Below the pieces are notes generated by a model. That model was not told the DNA's origin, made no database searches, and worked only from the letters and a program-made list of their open reading frames with translations. A program made the translations under genes and the position numbers. This document shows, piece by piece, positions 33,202 through 42,597 of a stretch of 64,000 bases of DNA. The stretch comes from Scolanthus callimorphus (Eukaryota > Cnidaria > Anthozoa > Actiniaria > Edwardsiidae): positions 25,508,790 through 25,572,789 of the forward strand of contig CM066913.1 of NCBI GenBank assembly GCA_033964015.1, in the 5' to 3' direction. Positions within the stretch are counted from its first letter, which is position 1. Every line of letters starts with the position of its first letter.

Positions 33202-34492
33202 ATATAGATTTAGCCACTGGCTAAAAGCGGAGCTCCCGGTTACATATTTATAAGTCCTGCAAAAGATTAATAATGTGACGTGACGCGACGTCACTTGCTA
33301 CAGAAAACATTCGTGTTCTCCATTGCCATACTTGCAAATTCAGATTTTTTTAATGTTGCATTTCAAAGAGCTCCAACTGTACCCAAGTTTGTTCGCCTAG
33401 CGATGTTGCCTTCTCGAGATATAGACTTTTCTAGATTTAATAACGTCATCGATGACGTCATGTCACGTGATCTTGGTAGTGCACCCCCTTGCCTCCAAAA
33501 TAAGTTTACCCAAGTTTGGTCACCTAGCGATGTTGCCTTCCTGAGATATTCACTTTCTAGTTTTGATGACGTCATGTCACGTGACCTTGATTGTGCACCC
33601 CCCTTGCCTCCAAAATAACTTTACCCAAGTTTGGTCACCTAGCGATGTTGCCTTCTTGAGATATTGACTTTTCTAGTTTTGATGACGTCATCGATGACGT
33701 CATGTCACGTGACCTTGGAAGTGAACTCCCCTTGCCTCCAAAATAACTTTACCCAAGTTTGGTCACCTAGCGATGTTGCCTTCTTGAGATATTGTTTTTT
33801 CTAGTTTGGATGACGTCATCGATGACGTCATGTCACGTGACCTTGGTGGTGCACTCCCCTTGTCTCCAAAATAACTTTACCAAAGTTTGGTCACCTAGCG
33901 ATGTTGCCTTCTTGAGATATTGACTTTTCTACTTTTGATGACGTCATCGATGACGTCATGTCACGTGACCTTGGTGGTGCACTCCCTTTGCCTCCAAAAT
34001 AACTTTGGCCAAAGTTTGGTCACCTAGCGATGTTGCCTTCTTGAGGTATTGACTTTTCTACTTTTGATGACGTAATCGATGACGTCATGTCACGTGACCT
34101 TGGTGGTGCACTCCCCTTGCCTCCAAAATAACTTTGCCAAAGTTTGGTCACCTAGCGATGTTGCCTTCTTGAGATATTGACTTTTCTAGTTTTGATGACG
34201 TCATCGATGACGTCATGCCACGTGACCTTGGTAGTGCACCCCCCTTGCCTCCAGAATAACTTTACCCAAGTTTGGTCACCTATCGATGTTGCCTTCTTGA
34301 GATATTGATTTTTCTAGTTTCGATGACGTCATTCCGGACGAACGAACGAACGAACGAACGAACGCGCAAACCGGAAGTCCATGACAGAATCGTTGGATGC
34401 ATATACACTTTTTTTTTGTTCCTTTTTCTCCTGCATGTAGCTATGGGGCTCCGCTCGCTGGCGCCTTCGGCGCCCGTGGGAGCTCCGCTAAT
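33202..34492 (+). mobile_element. Helitron-like element made mainly of ~126 bp repeats
   Basis: 5' end ATATAGATTTAGCCACTGGC with hairpin TTTAGCCACTGGCTAAA and then AGCGGAGCTCC; 3' end GGGGCTCCGCTCGCTGGCGC...GGGAGCTCCGCTAAT with a strong GGCGCCTTCGGCGCC hairpin. The interior is about eight tandem ~126 bp units plus a CGAA microsatellite at 34338-34362. It sits inside a Polinton gene without target duplication; the exact border is uncertain by two bases because AT occurs on both sides. Confidence 0.8.
33290..34335 (+). repeat. ~126 bp tandem repeats with CRE and E-box palindromes
   Basis: About eight units, each with GTTTGGTCACCTAGCGATGT, a TGACGTCATCGATGACGTCA palindrome (two cAMP-response-element cores) and GTCACGTGACC (CACGTG E-box). 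The same unit in inverse orientation recurs at 40310-40640. Open frames at 33280-33618 and on the opposite strand arise from the repeat and are not genes. Confidence 0.9.
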
Positions 34493-34845
34493 ATCTTGTT
34501 ATCTGATCAACTAGCAAAAAAAATAGGCGTTCCTGAAAAAATATTACCAAGTAAGTTATATCCAATAAGATGGATACCAGATAAACCCCTGATGTTATTC
34601 TGTGATATTCTAGATAGACATAAATCGTACACAAATACAAATAATCAGGGAACAGAGTTAACACTAACAATAAGTACACTATTAGCAATTATACCATCCA
34701 AAGACTATGCTAGCATTCCTTTTTCTGTCAACACTGTGTTAAATTATTTTACAATAAAACTACTTGATATCAAAGGACGAAAACCAGACTTCAAAAATGA
34801 ACTGATTATAATCAATTTAAAAGTAAAACACTTTTAATATATTAT

Positions 34846-35421
34846 ATGGAATACAACGAACTTTATCCACAATTACCTGCAGAGAATGGAGATAACTTCA
34901 GACTCCAAAAATCATGTGAGGTATTGCAAAACCTTGAAAATGAAATCAAGCATTATGAGAATATGCAGAAAAAGTATAGTAGATTGAGAAAAATAGTTGT
35001 TTGGTCAACAGGTGGAACATCTGTTATGCTATCAGGCACTGGGTTGGTTCTGTCACTAACAGGCTTTGGAGCTTCTGTTGGAGGGCCTATAGGTGGAATC
35101 AGAGCTTTGTTCGGAGTTATAAGCACGACAGCTGGTATAAAATTATCGAAAAAGATATCTAAGCATGAAAAAACATCACAATTAGAAAGAGCAAAGGTAA
35201 ACACTCTAAAAGATGTTATATCAAAAGCTCTATCAGATAATAAAATATCTAATGAAGAATTTACACTAATCATAAACGAGGCAACAAAATACCATAGTAT
35301 GAAACAGGATATTAGAGTGAAATATATTAATGATGAAAAAAAAGAGGGCCCCAATATATCAGACCTCCGCACACAGATTCGAAAAGAGATGTTAGAAGAG
35401 ATTTCAAAGAACGTGCGCTAA
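34846..35421 (+). CDS. Polinton protein with hydrophobic core (191 aa)
   Basis: Intact frame starting right after TAATATATTAT. Begins YNELYPQLPAENG, then a charged, helical stretch (residues about 22-50, LQNLENEIKHYENMQKKYSRL), a glycine-rich hydrophobic hairpin (about 52-105, STGGTSVMLSGTGLVLSLTG and GGPIGGIRALFGVISTTAG), a basic turn KLSKKISKHEKT and a long helical end (ISKALSDNKISNEEFTLII). I recall this layout as one of the most widespread accessory proteins in invertebrate Polintons. The hydrophobic hairpin suggests membrane insertion or disruption during entry or assembly, but no activity has been shown to my knowledge. Complete and apparently unbroken. Confidence 0.65.
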   Translation: MEYNELYPQLPAENGDNFRLQKSCEVLQNLENEIKHYENMQKKYSRLRKIVVWSTGGTSVMLSGTGLVLSLTGFGASVGGPIGGIRALFGVISTTAGIKLSKKISKHEKTSQLERAKVNTLKDVISKALSDNKISNEEFTLIINEATKYHSMKQDIRVKYINDEKKEGPNISDLRTQIRKEMLEEISKNVR

Positions 35422-35517
35422 AAATATCATTTGACCGAACACCATATAACGGGTGTATATATGAAATCCGATATACAAAGGAAAAAGATATAAACTACTG
35501 ATATGTATATTATATAT

Positions 35518-37029
35518 ATGTTACTAGACGAATTCAAAAAGAGATATCCTAGAGCTGATCTATCAAAGTTTCATTTTGTTTCTGATAGCTATGGTGGATA
35601 TATCTACTGGAAATATAATAGACTCACAGTTATGAGTTATGATGACCTAACAGGACAAACATGGATGTCTGATATACCGAGTGACTGGAAGATTAGATTA
35701 AATGCAGACCTTGGTATTAAAAAATCGTTTCCTGATAGCTTGATGTTAACAAATAAATTATACCCAATACCCACGATAGACTTTGAATCAACAGCGTCAG
35801 ACATCTCCGCACTGTTAACAAATCTTGATATCTACGTATCACAAAAGCAAAAATTCACAGCTGATGTGCGGGATATTTTCAAAGAGACTACTATAAAATT
35901 CAATTCTGCTAAGCAGTCAAGAAGATGGTTACAAAGCCCTGATTACAATTACTGGCCACAACAGCTTAATTTTGCTTGCTGGTGTGCAACGTCAGGATGT
36001 GGTATAAGCTTGCATGAAGCTAAATCGTACCCTCCTGTGGTATACAGTTTTATAAAATTTCATGTATATTTTACGATTAGAAGAATATTATATGAGATTG
36101 GATGTCCATTACCTGATGATACGGTATTTGATCAAATAAATAACACATACAAGAAAGTGGTATTCCAAAGGTTGTGCTATGAATTTGGATTAACTACTAA
36201 CCCTGATTTTAGATATACAGGTGGGCGTAACCATGGCTTGGGTGATATATTTTTAGACTATCCTGGTGAAGGTTATCGTAATGTACATGTTATTCGAGGG
36301 TATGACAAAGAGGCGGACACATGGCCTGATAAATTAAATTTATTCTCTGACGAGGGTGGAACACAAAATAATGGTAAGCTAGTTAGTTTTATCAGAAACG
36401 ATAGCCATGGTGGAAAGCAATATTCTTGGTTCACCCCTATACATAGTCATGGTATTACAAAAGCAGGATTAGGTCGATTAAACAGGTCTGTAGAAGCATT
36501 TGTCTATTGCATCCTTGGCTCTCAAGTTAGCACTAGATCGGCAATCATTGGAAATAGTGGCTCAGCTCAAGAGACTCAACAGGAATTTTTGGCCCTTTTT
36601 GAGAGCTCTGTTATTGAGAATAATATCGTTGAATCAGTACAACGATATCAATTGGCAGTCCAAGAGGCTAAGCTCAGACTTGACCTTGCAATAGTACCAG
36701 GGGTTTGGTTACTTCCTAGTAATCTAATTATAAACACAGAAAGTGTAATAGGATATAATAACAAACTACTGAAAGCGACTAGTGGTATGGCTTTTGGTGT
36801 TAATAATATAAACCAAGAAACAAAACAAGTGGGAATAAAACATAATTTTACACCCCCTAAAACAAAGCTACCACATCATAACACAGTGGTTGAAAAGTCG
36901 GTGGTTAAGCCAGTTGAAAAGCCTGTTGTGAAGTCGAAAATAAAACCCACTATAACAAAACATGAGAAGAACCTGATGTATATAACTACTATAACCAGTG
37001 CTGGAATAGCTTGGTTTATGTTCCGATAA
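35518..37029 (+). CDS. Large conserved Polinton protein with C-terminal membrane anchor (503 aa)
   Basis: I prefer the ATG at 35518 (MLLDEFKKRYPRADLSKFHF) directly after the ATATAT leader; an upstream ATG at 35503 would add five residues. The frame is fully open. Notable blocks: TWMSDIPSDWKIRLNADLG near residue 50, WPQQLNFACWCATSGCGISL near 145, KFHVYFTIRRILYEIGCPLP near 180 and YTGGRNHGLGDIFLDYPGEG near 240. A lysine/proline/valine-rich linker (VEKSVVKPVEKPVVK) leads to a terminal hydrophobic segment LMYITTITSAGIAWFMF. I do not know its function; the size, conserved tryptophan and cysteine pattern and the anchor suggest a virion surface or vertex protein. It is the longest intact frame of the element. 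Confidence 0.7.
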   Translation: MLLDEFKKRYPRADLSKFHFVSDSYGGYIYWKYNRLTVMSYDDLTGQTWMSDIPSDWKIRLNADLGIKKSFPDSLMLTNKLYPIPTIDFESTASDISALLTNLDIYVSQKQKFTADVRDIFKETTIKFNSAKQSRRWLQSPDYNYWPQQLNFACWCATSGCGISLHEAKSYPPVVYSFIKFHVYFTIRRILYEIGCPLPDDTVFDQINNTYKKVVFQRLCYEFGLTTNPDFRYTGGRNHGLGDIFLDYPGEGYRNVHVIRGYDKEADTWPDKLNLFSDEGGTQNNGKLVSFIRNDSHGGKQYSWFTPIHSHGITKAGLGRLNRSVEAFVYCILGSQVSTRSAIIGNSGSAQETQQEFLALFESSVIENNIVESVQRYQLAVQEAKLRLDLAIVPGVWLLPSNLIINTESVIGYNNKLLKATSGMAFGVNNINQETKQVGIKHNFTPPKTKLPHHNTVVEKSVVKPVEKPVVKSKIKPTITKHEKNLMYITTITSAGIAWFMFR

Positions 37030-37115
37030 AAGAGAAATTAATATATATATTATAGTATACACCACAGTATATATTTTGTTATTAACTTCATTATTATGGT
37101 AGTCAAAAGTATAAA

Positions 37116-37433
37116 TTATTTCTGACTATTATCCTTCTTTTTCCTACATCCTTGAGATTTTAAAACTTCAACACCCTCAGGAATGGTATCAAGATATTCG
37201 AATTTATATCTCTGTCCATCGACCTTAGATATACCACTTTTAACATGGTTCTTACCTTCACAGGCCATTTTTATCAAGCCTGAGTTAATCCCAAGGTGAT
37301 CTGTACAAGCGTATAGACTTCTATAATATTTACCCTCGTCTGTCTCACAGTTGATGGCTTTAACCAAATGGCGATTCTTATGATTGTTTCCAACAAAGGA
37401 ATAATTTCTAGGTTTTTTAATTTTATCTGACAT
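37116..37433 (-). CDS. Small NUMOD1-like protein at the right end (105 aa)
   Basis: Intact minus-strand frame, convergent with the 503-residue gene and ending about 25 bp inside the right terminal repeat. Sequence features: YYRSLYACTDHLGINSGLIK and CEGKNHVKSGISKVDGQRY, which resemble the short helix-turn-helix and GxxK...G patterns of NUMOD1-type modules found next to homing nucleases. The N-terminus and C-terminus are lysine-rich. A DNA-binding, perhaps regulatory, role is a guess. No nuclease domain is present. Confidence 0.5.
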   Translation of the reverse strand: MSDKIKKPRNYSFVGNNHKNRHLVKAINCETDEGKYYRSLYACTDHLGINSGLIKMACEGKNHVKSGISKVDGQRYKFEYLDTIPEGVEVLKSQGCRKKKDNSQK

Positions 37434-37458
37434 TTCTTTATATTATATTAAATATTTA

Positions 37459-38065
37459 TATATGTGGAAAAAATATATAAGGGTATTCCCCAGCCTTATA
37501 CATGCCCAGGCTTGCCCACAATCTCTGTTTACAAGGGGAATACCCGTATGGTGACGTCATGGTTGTATCTGATGCTATATATAACATCTTTATTATAACA
37601 TAATCAAAGGAAAGCCGCTTCCGTTTATGATTGGTTAAAAAATTCTCACGCGTGGGAAACAAATCAAACACCGTCACGAACACAACCTTGGAAGTTATAG
37701 GTTTTTAATATAACAACGGATTTTAAAGATTGTTAACCATTTTGGATTTTAAAGATTGTCCACCATTTTGGATTTTAAAGATTGTCCACCATTTTGGATT
37801 TTAAAGATTGTCCACCATTTTGGATTTTAAAGATTGTTACCCATTTTGGATTTTAAAGATTGTTACCCATTTTGGATTTTAAAGATTGTCCACCATTTTG
37901 GATTTTAAAGATTGTCCACCATTTTGGATTTTAAAGATTGTCTACCATTTTGATTGACAGGTGCCACGCCCACAATTTGATTGACAGCTCTAAAGTCATG
38001 TGATAAAAACCACAGGAATCCTAACAATTTCAAAAATGTCCCAGAACACCCCAGTTATACCTACT
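37459..38065 (-). repeat. Polinton right terminal inverted repeat
   Basis: Inverse copy of 18163-18768, with nine tandem ~26 bp units at 37719-37951 in the same order of variants. Ends ...GTTATACCTACT followed by the AGGCT direct repeat. Confidence 0.92.
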
Positions 38066-38070
38066 AGGCT

Positions 38071-38416
38071 AGAATCTAGTCAGGGAAACCATTCTGATAC
38101 TTCTTCACGCAGGTCCACGCCGTAAACTCAGATTGTATATTAAAGGTGTTAGATACTTTTATTTCGTGTTTTGTTGACAAATACACGCACTTGCTGGCAA
38201 TACAATGAACTCTAAATTTTTTATACTGCACTCGGCTAACTCCTCGTACAGTATTCAAAAATTTCTCGTTCATTGTATTGCCAGCGCGTGCGTGTATTTG
38301 TCAACAAAACACGAAATAAAAGTCTCTAACCCCGGTCACGCGGTGAATTACGTCACTGCCGTAGTTGTACATAAAATCACTCACATTTGCAAGCTTGCAA
38401 CCTGCAATGCAGTTTG
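38071..38416. other. Host flank with small inverted duplication
   Basis: Between the Polinton and the next Helitron-like element lies a 100-bp inverted pair around 38150-38325: TTTTATTTCGTGTTTTGTTG and its inverse CAACAAAACACGAAATAAAA, with CATTGTATTGCCAGC nearby. No gene seen. Confidence 0.6.
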
Positions 38417-38811
38417 TAGCGGAGCTCCTGAGCGGAGCACCATACATAAGGAAAAGTGGTATCAGAATTCAGACGTATAACCATCAAGTCGCTTTTGAGT
38501 GGTTTCAGATGTTTTTGTCATTTTCAATGACGTAAACAGTGACGTCATGTCACGTGACTTTGACAATAGACAGGTATATGTATGTTTATTGAACCCAATC
38601 GCAGTTAATACTGAATTACAGGGAGTTGACGAACATAAATTATAAATACTTAGTTGTCAAAAAATCCTTCAGTCTGTTTGTTCTCATCTTGAGTGGGCGT
38701 GCTGTTGTGCCAGACCTCAAGCTATAACTATGTTGGACTGGCAAAGTCCTAGAACAGGCTAAGCTCCTAACTGGGTGGTTTACATCCAAGTTTGACATAT
38801 AACGTACACTT

Positions 38812-39958
38812 AACAATTATTCGCCGAAGGCGAAGTGAATAGTGGCGAATAGTCCCCGAGACCGGAGGTCGAGGGGACTATTTGCCACTATTCACTGAGT
38901 CTGAGGAGAATAATTGTTTTAGTATATACTACACGGGAACACTCCAAAAAATATCCGAACGACACTAAATGTAGCATTTGCCGACATTTTGTAGCCTCTT
39001 TCTGTATGCGTGACGTTTGTCACGCACGCGACATTACGTCAGACTTCACTACAAGCATTCGGCTACTCAACACATGGTGGAAACTTGCTGCTGTTTTAGA
39101 GAAGCAAAAACGCTAGAAAACACTTTTTTTAAACCTTAATATCGACTACGATAAATGATTTAAGTTTGTAGAAGGTTGCAAGGATGGATTCGAGGGATAA
39201 ATTCGCATTTTGTGCCTTGGATTATGGATTGTGAACTGCAGAGTTGCTTCGCTGAAAACACTTTGCCTTTGGTCGCCATTTTCACCACCGATAGATGACT
39301 ATATTTTTCAACCCGCTGGCAGAGAAATTCAAGATTCGATTGGAATATTCAAACAGAATTTGGGAAATTAACCTCTTCAAGCTCTGGGACAATGAGGAAG
39401 ACCTTGTTCATAAAAAGAGATACCACTTTAAATACGTTTGATGTCGGATGGCTCGTGATCAAGCGAATCAACATGGCGACGGTAAGCTTAACTGAAATTC
39501 TCTCTTAAACTGAGCTCAATGACTGGCTTCTACGATTTACTGTGCCTTTCAGCCTACAGGTAAATGTTCGGCAAAGTAGATTAAGAGTTTCTAGCCGGAT
39601 ATGTTTTCGACAAAATTGCCTTAATTAGTATGTTGTTGTGAATGTAATTTGTCTCTCAAAAGTGCCGTGAGCGAATCATCGATCTCTGATTCCGAAGAAG
39701 TTCAAGAAATAAATTATCTCTCTGATTCACCTTGAAAACTAAAGAGACAACATAAGTTAATTGAGAAGGATTTTTGTTACATTTCGAATCAGATAGTACC
39801 TTTAGAAAGTAAAAATATCCGAACCACTTGCACTCGGGCTTCTCAATCTCGGGATAATGCTTTCGATCTCGGAATATTGTGGCAATATCCCGAGATAGCG
39901 AACCAATCAAAACGCGCGATCTATGGAGGTTCCCGTGTAGTATATACTAAATAGTTGT
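38812..39958. mobile_element. Nested hairpin plus MITE with AGTATATACTACACGGGAAC termini
   Basis: A hairpin from AACAATTATTCGCC to GGAGAATAATTGTT (38812-38919) is followed by a 1.03 kb unit whose ends TTTAGTATATACTACACGGG and the inverse (38918 and 39951) match for 23 bp. The same hairpin-plus-terminus arrangement starts at about 50425-50510, so both parts move or spread together. No coding capacity. Confidence 0.7.
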
Positions 39959-40309
39959 ATGCGACGGGACTCGAGAGAATCGAGGCCTGAATTTGCTAGC
40001 GCCATCGCATAGCTTGAACCGGGAAAGAGGTATGAACCTAAAGACTCTTTAGGTATGAATCTAAAGACAACTTTTGCCAAGTTTGGTCGTCATTGGAGCT
40101 TTCCCACTGGAGATATGATTTTTTTCCTTCCATTCCTGAATAAAACGTATAGTGTAATTCCGTGTGTGTGTTTGTGTGTCCGCTCGGCACACAGGCATCC
40201 CAATTTTAGGCGGGAAATAGGCAAGAACGCACACGCGCGAGCTTCTATTTTTGTCGCCTTCGTGTTTAGTTTTAACGGAGCTCCGGCCCGGCGCTAGTTG
40301 ACCAATGTT

Positions 40310-40645
40310 AGAAGCAAGGGGGGTGAATCACCTACGTCACGCCGCATGACGTAATCGATGACGTCATCAAAACTAGAGAAGTCAATATCTTAAGAAGGTA
40401 ACATCGCTAGGTGACCAAACATGGGTAAAGTTATCCTGGAAGCAAGGGGGGTGCACCACCAAGGTCACGTGGCATGACGCCATCGATGACGTCATCAAAA
40501 CTAGAGAAGTCAATATTTCAAGAAGGTAACATCGCTAGGTGACCAAACTTGGGTAAAGTCATTTGGTGGAAAGGGGGAGCACCACCAAGGTCATGCGGTA
40601 TGACGTCATTGATGACGTCATCAAAACTAAAAAAGTCGATACCGC
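40310..40645 (-). repeat. Tandem CRE/E-box repeats near the sorting nexin start
   Basis: Three inverse copies of the repeat of 33290-34335, each with ATCGATGACGTCATCAAAAC and ACATCGCTAGGTGACCAAAC. They lie 120-450 bp upstream of the predicted start codon at 40761. Confidence 0.85.
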
Positions 40646-40760
40646 GATGACAGTAATGCTTGTATGTCAGTAATGATTCGAGCTCCGCTTTTAGGCATTG
40701 CCTAAATCTATATACGCTTAGCTACCTGGCCCACTGTGAGGAGGCGCGGTCACATTGCTA

Positions 40761-40817
40761 ATGTATCATCTTGCAAGCGAGAGCAGCACCGAATCGATCA
40801 ATTCATCCCCTGAAATG
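40761..40817 (+). CDS. Sorting nexin-like gene, exon 1
   Basis: Predicted first coding exon of a PX-domain gene that extends beyond the window. ATG at 40761, 19 codons (MYHLASESSTESINSSPEM) and a GTAAAT donor after 40817, leaving phase 0. It is a serine-rich, probably flexible N-terminus. The start is the only reachable ATG in frame; with no transcript it remains a prediction. The Helitron-like element ends 46 bp before it, so the promoter may lie in or behind that element. Confidence 0.55.
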
Positions 40818-40899
40818 GTAAATATACTCACTTTGCAACTACATATGGCTTGCGTTCTTCTTATTCTGCAAGTTCTAAACATGCATATGTCATTTTCAG

Positions 40900-41013
40900 G
40901 CCGTGGAAAGTGCTGCTAATGGAGATGCGATCACAATGATGTGTTGGAATGTGAAAGTATTGGACGCTAGCAAAGACGGCGAAATCTTGAAGTTCACAGT
41001 GCAGACAAAAACG
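40900..41013 (+). CDS. Sorting nexin-like gene, exon 2 (start of PX domain)
   Basis: Acceptor TCATTTTCAG before 40900 and donor GTAAAA at 41014; 38 codons in phase 0. Encodes VKVLDASKDGEILKFTVQTK, the first beta strands of a PX domain, which binds phosphoinositides of endosomal membranes. PX plus a later BAR domain makes sorting nexins bend membranes for recycling to the Golgi. The match is to SNX5/6/32-type start sequences by impression only. Confidence 0.75.
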
Positions 41014-41149
41014 GTAAAATCGGAGAGAAATCGGACCCCAGGAATTGACGAGAGTTGAGATTTTAAAGAGACATTCGAAAATCAAAATATTTGTTCGTTT
41101 GATTCTGCGCTCGTCACATGACCGCGGGCATTTCCGGCTTTTATACTCC

Positions 41150-41326
41150 CAGTCCCAGACCATCCCATGGCTTTTATTATCATGCTCCCAGGCCATCTCA
41201 TGGCTTTTATTATCATGCTCCCTGACCATGCCAGAGCTTTTATTATCATGCTCCCAGGCCATCTCATGGCTTTTATTATCATGCTCCCTGATCATGCCAG
41301 CACTTTTATTATCATGCTCCCTGACC
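41150..41326 (+). repeat. 33-bp minisatellite, part 1
   Basis: Units like ATCATGCTCCCTGACCATGC followed by CAGAGCTTTTATT, alternating with a GGCCATCTCATGG variant. The array resumes at 42572 and 43103 after two insertions. Since 33 is a multiple of 3, all frames stay open and give spurious open frames on both strands. Confidence 0.9.
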
Positions 41327-42571
41327 GAGTGTAGGTTTTGGTTGAGGGTCGAGTGTCGAGGGTAAGACGTTGAGGGTCGAGGGTAAAATGTCGAGGGTCG
41401 AGGGTAAAATGTCGAGGGTCCATTTTTTTTTCTTTTTCTCAGGGTCTATTTCTTTTTTAAATGCAAATTCTCGGTTTTCCCCGCTTTATTCGCTCACACA
41501 CATGCCCGCATTTTGGTAAAAGCGTCCTTGCAGATGCTTCTTCAGACTTGCCGCTACAAGTTTTCTTATCGCAGACATTTGTCAATCAAACCTTTTGCTT
41601 CGCTAATTAGACTGCACGTGACGGGAAGCAAAATCTTCTGTTTAACCGTGGAAATCTCTAAAGTTAAACAGCAAAATTCGAAGCAAACTTGCCGAGTCTG
41701 AGTATTTTGGGCAAGAAAAGATATTAATGTTTTGCTTTTATTCAATCTTCGGGAAAACCAAGATTTCCGTGGCATTTTCACAACCTATTTCTACTTCACT
41801 AGAGTCCTTCGTGAAAGATCGCAAATGATATTCGACCTAACTTCATTTCGCCTCGTTTTATTGTGCTACCTATCCCTGAGTCTCCTAAAGTTAGCTGTAG
41901 TATAATGAGTAGCATGGAAGCAAAACTAGTACGTGCTGGGTATAAAATCACGTCGGCGATTGCTTTTTCTGTGCTGGCAGCATATCGCAATGGGACTACC
42001 AACACTCCAGTTCATTGCCAGTTGAAGAACGCCGTGTTCAAAATCTTCGAAAAACACCAGTTCGATGAACGTAGAGTGGACTTCCTTTGGTTTGATATTA
42101 TCTCAGACCAAAAGATTTTATTGTTGTTCTCATTTATGTTCTACTGTTTGAGCAAGATCCACGAGCTTACACGCTCGGTACGCTCTGTCGAGGAAACCTT
42201 TCTGAGAACTCCTGGGGGAAAAGCACAACAAATCTGCCACAGTTTTAGGGAATTTGATTTTGAAAAAGATTGCCCGAAATTTACGCCTGGAGTTTTCGGA
42301 AAACCTTTTGTTTTATCTTGCTCCGCGAAGGTCGAAAAAGGTGGGAAAATTCTCAGCACAACTGTGTCGGAGTCTATCCACGTATCAGTCAGGAAAACCA
42401 AAATTTGCATTCTTTAAAAAATATTTCAACATGTATCCCGGGAAAATTTTTTTTCATTTATTTGCAGAAAAAAATTGGACCCTCAACATTTTACCCTCGA
42501 CCCTCAACATTTTACCCTCGACCCTCGACGTCTTACCCTCGACACTCGACCCTCGACCAAAACCTACACTC
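41327..42571. mobile_element. Mutator-like element with tandem-repeat inverted termini
   Basis: 1245 bp with outer termini GAGTGTAGGTTTTGGT and the inverse, continuing as 22-bp units GAGGGTCGAGGGTAAAATGT. Flanked by the 9-bp TCCCTGACC (41318-41326 and 42572-42580), a duplication of minisatellite sequence. Inside is an open frame 41863-42417 (184 aa) without recognised domain; the opposite strand is also open over much of it, so coding is doubtful. Confidence 0.85.
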
Positions 42572-42597
42572 TCCCTGACCATGCCAGAGCTTTTATC

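Larger units (their letters stand above)
32881..34837 (+). pseudogene. Penton-like minor capsid candidate, interrupted by Helitron-like element
   Basis: The first part (32881-33207) starts one base after the stop of the coiled-coil gene and holds TRVYLDPPLSSVKNIQLLSY and TIPAGDYTLLTLQQAF, a pattern I associate with the single jelly-roll minor capsid protein of Polintons and adintoviruses. The second part resumes at about 34493 inside a frame that ends at 34837. Between them lies a 1.29 kb Helitron-like insertion at an AT dinucleotide; the codon frame on the two sides agrees when the insertion is ignored. Total original size would be about 220 residues, small for a penton but usual in this group. 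In the family such proteins form the pentameric vertices. This copy is disrupted. Confidence 0.65.
18163..38065 (+). mobile_element. Complete Polinton/Maverick (adintovirus-like) element
   Basis: A 19.9 kb unit with long terminal inverted repeats beginning AGTAGGTATAACTGGGGCGT and ending with the inverse ...CCTACT. The 5 bp AGGCT lies flush on both sides (18158-18162 and 38066-38070), close to the 6-bp target duplication usual for Polintons; the AG...CT ends also fit. The gene set (protein-primed polymerase B, DD35E integrase, capsid protein candidate, A32-type ATPase, penton-like candidate) is the Polinton core. I see no adenain-type protease and no phospholipase. Three other elements are nested in it. 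polB is heavily frameshifted, whereas the integrase, ATPase and several virion-type genes are open, so this is an endogenous, non-autonomous copy. Confidence 0.93.
38417..40714 (-). mobile_element. Helitron-like element just upstream of the sorting nexin gene
   Basis: Read on the minus strand, the 5' end at about 40714 is TATATAGATTTAGGCAATGC with the AGCGGAGCTC box, and the 3' end at about 38417 is ATGGTGCTCCGCTCAGGAGC then TCCGCT. It carries ~120 bp tandem repeats with CRE palindromes at 40310-40640, an internal CGGAGCTCCGGCCC block at 40275 and a nested hairpin/MITE (38812-39958). Part of its 3' sequence (CATACATAAGGAAAAGTGGT) recurs at 47100. A simple alternative is that two elements lie end to end with a border near 40275. 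Confidence 0.6.

Noticed and set aside
33280..33618. Open frames in the CRE-containing tandem repeats
   Set aside because: Period of about 126 bp (a multiple of three) keeps frames open; composition is repeat-derived.
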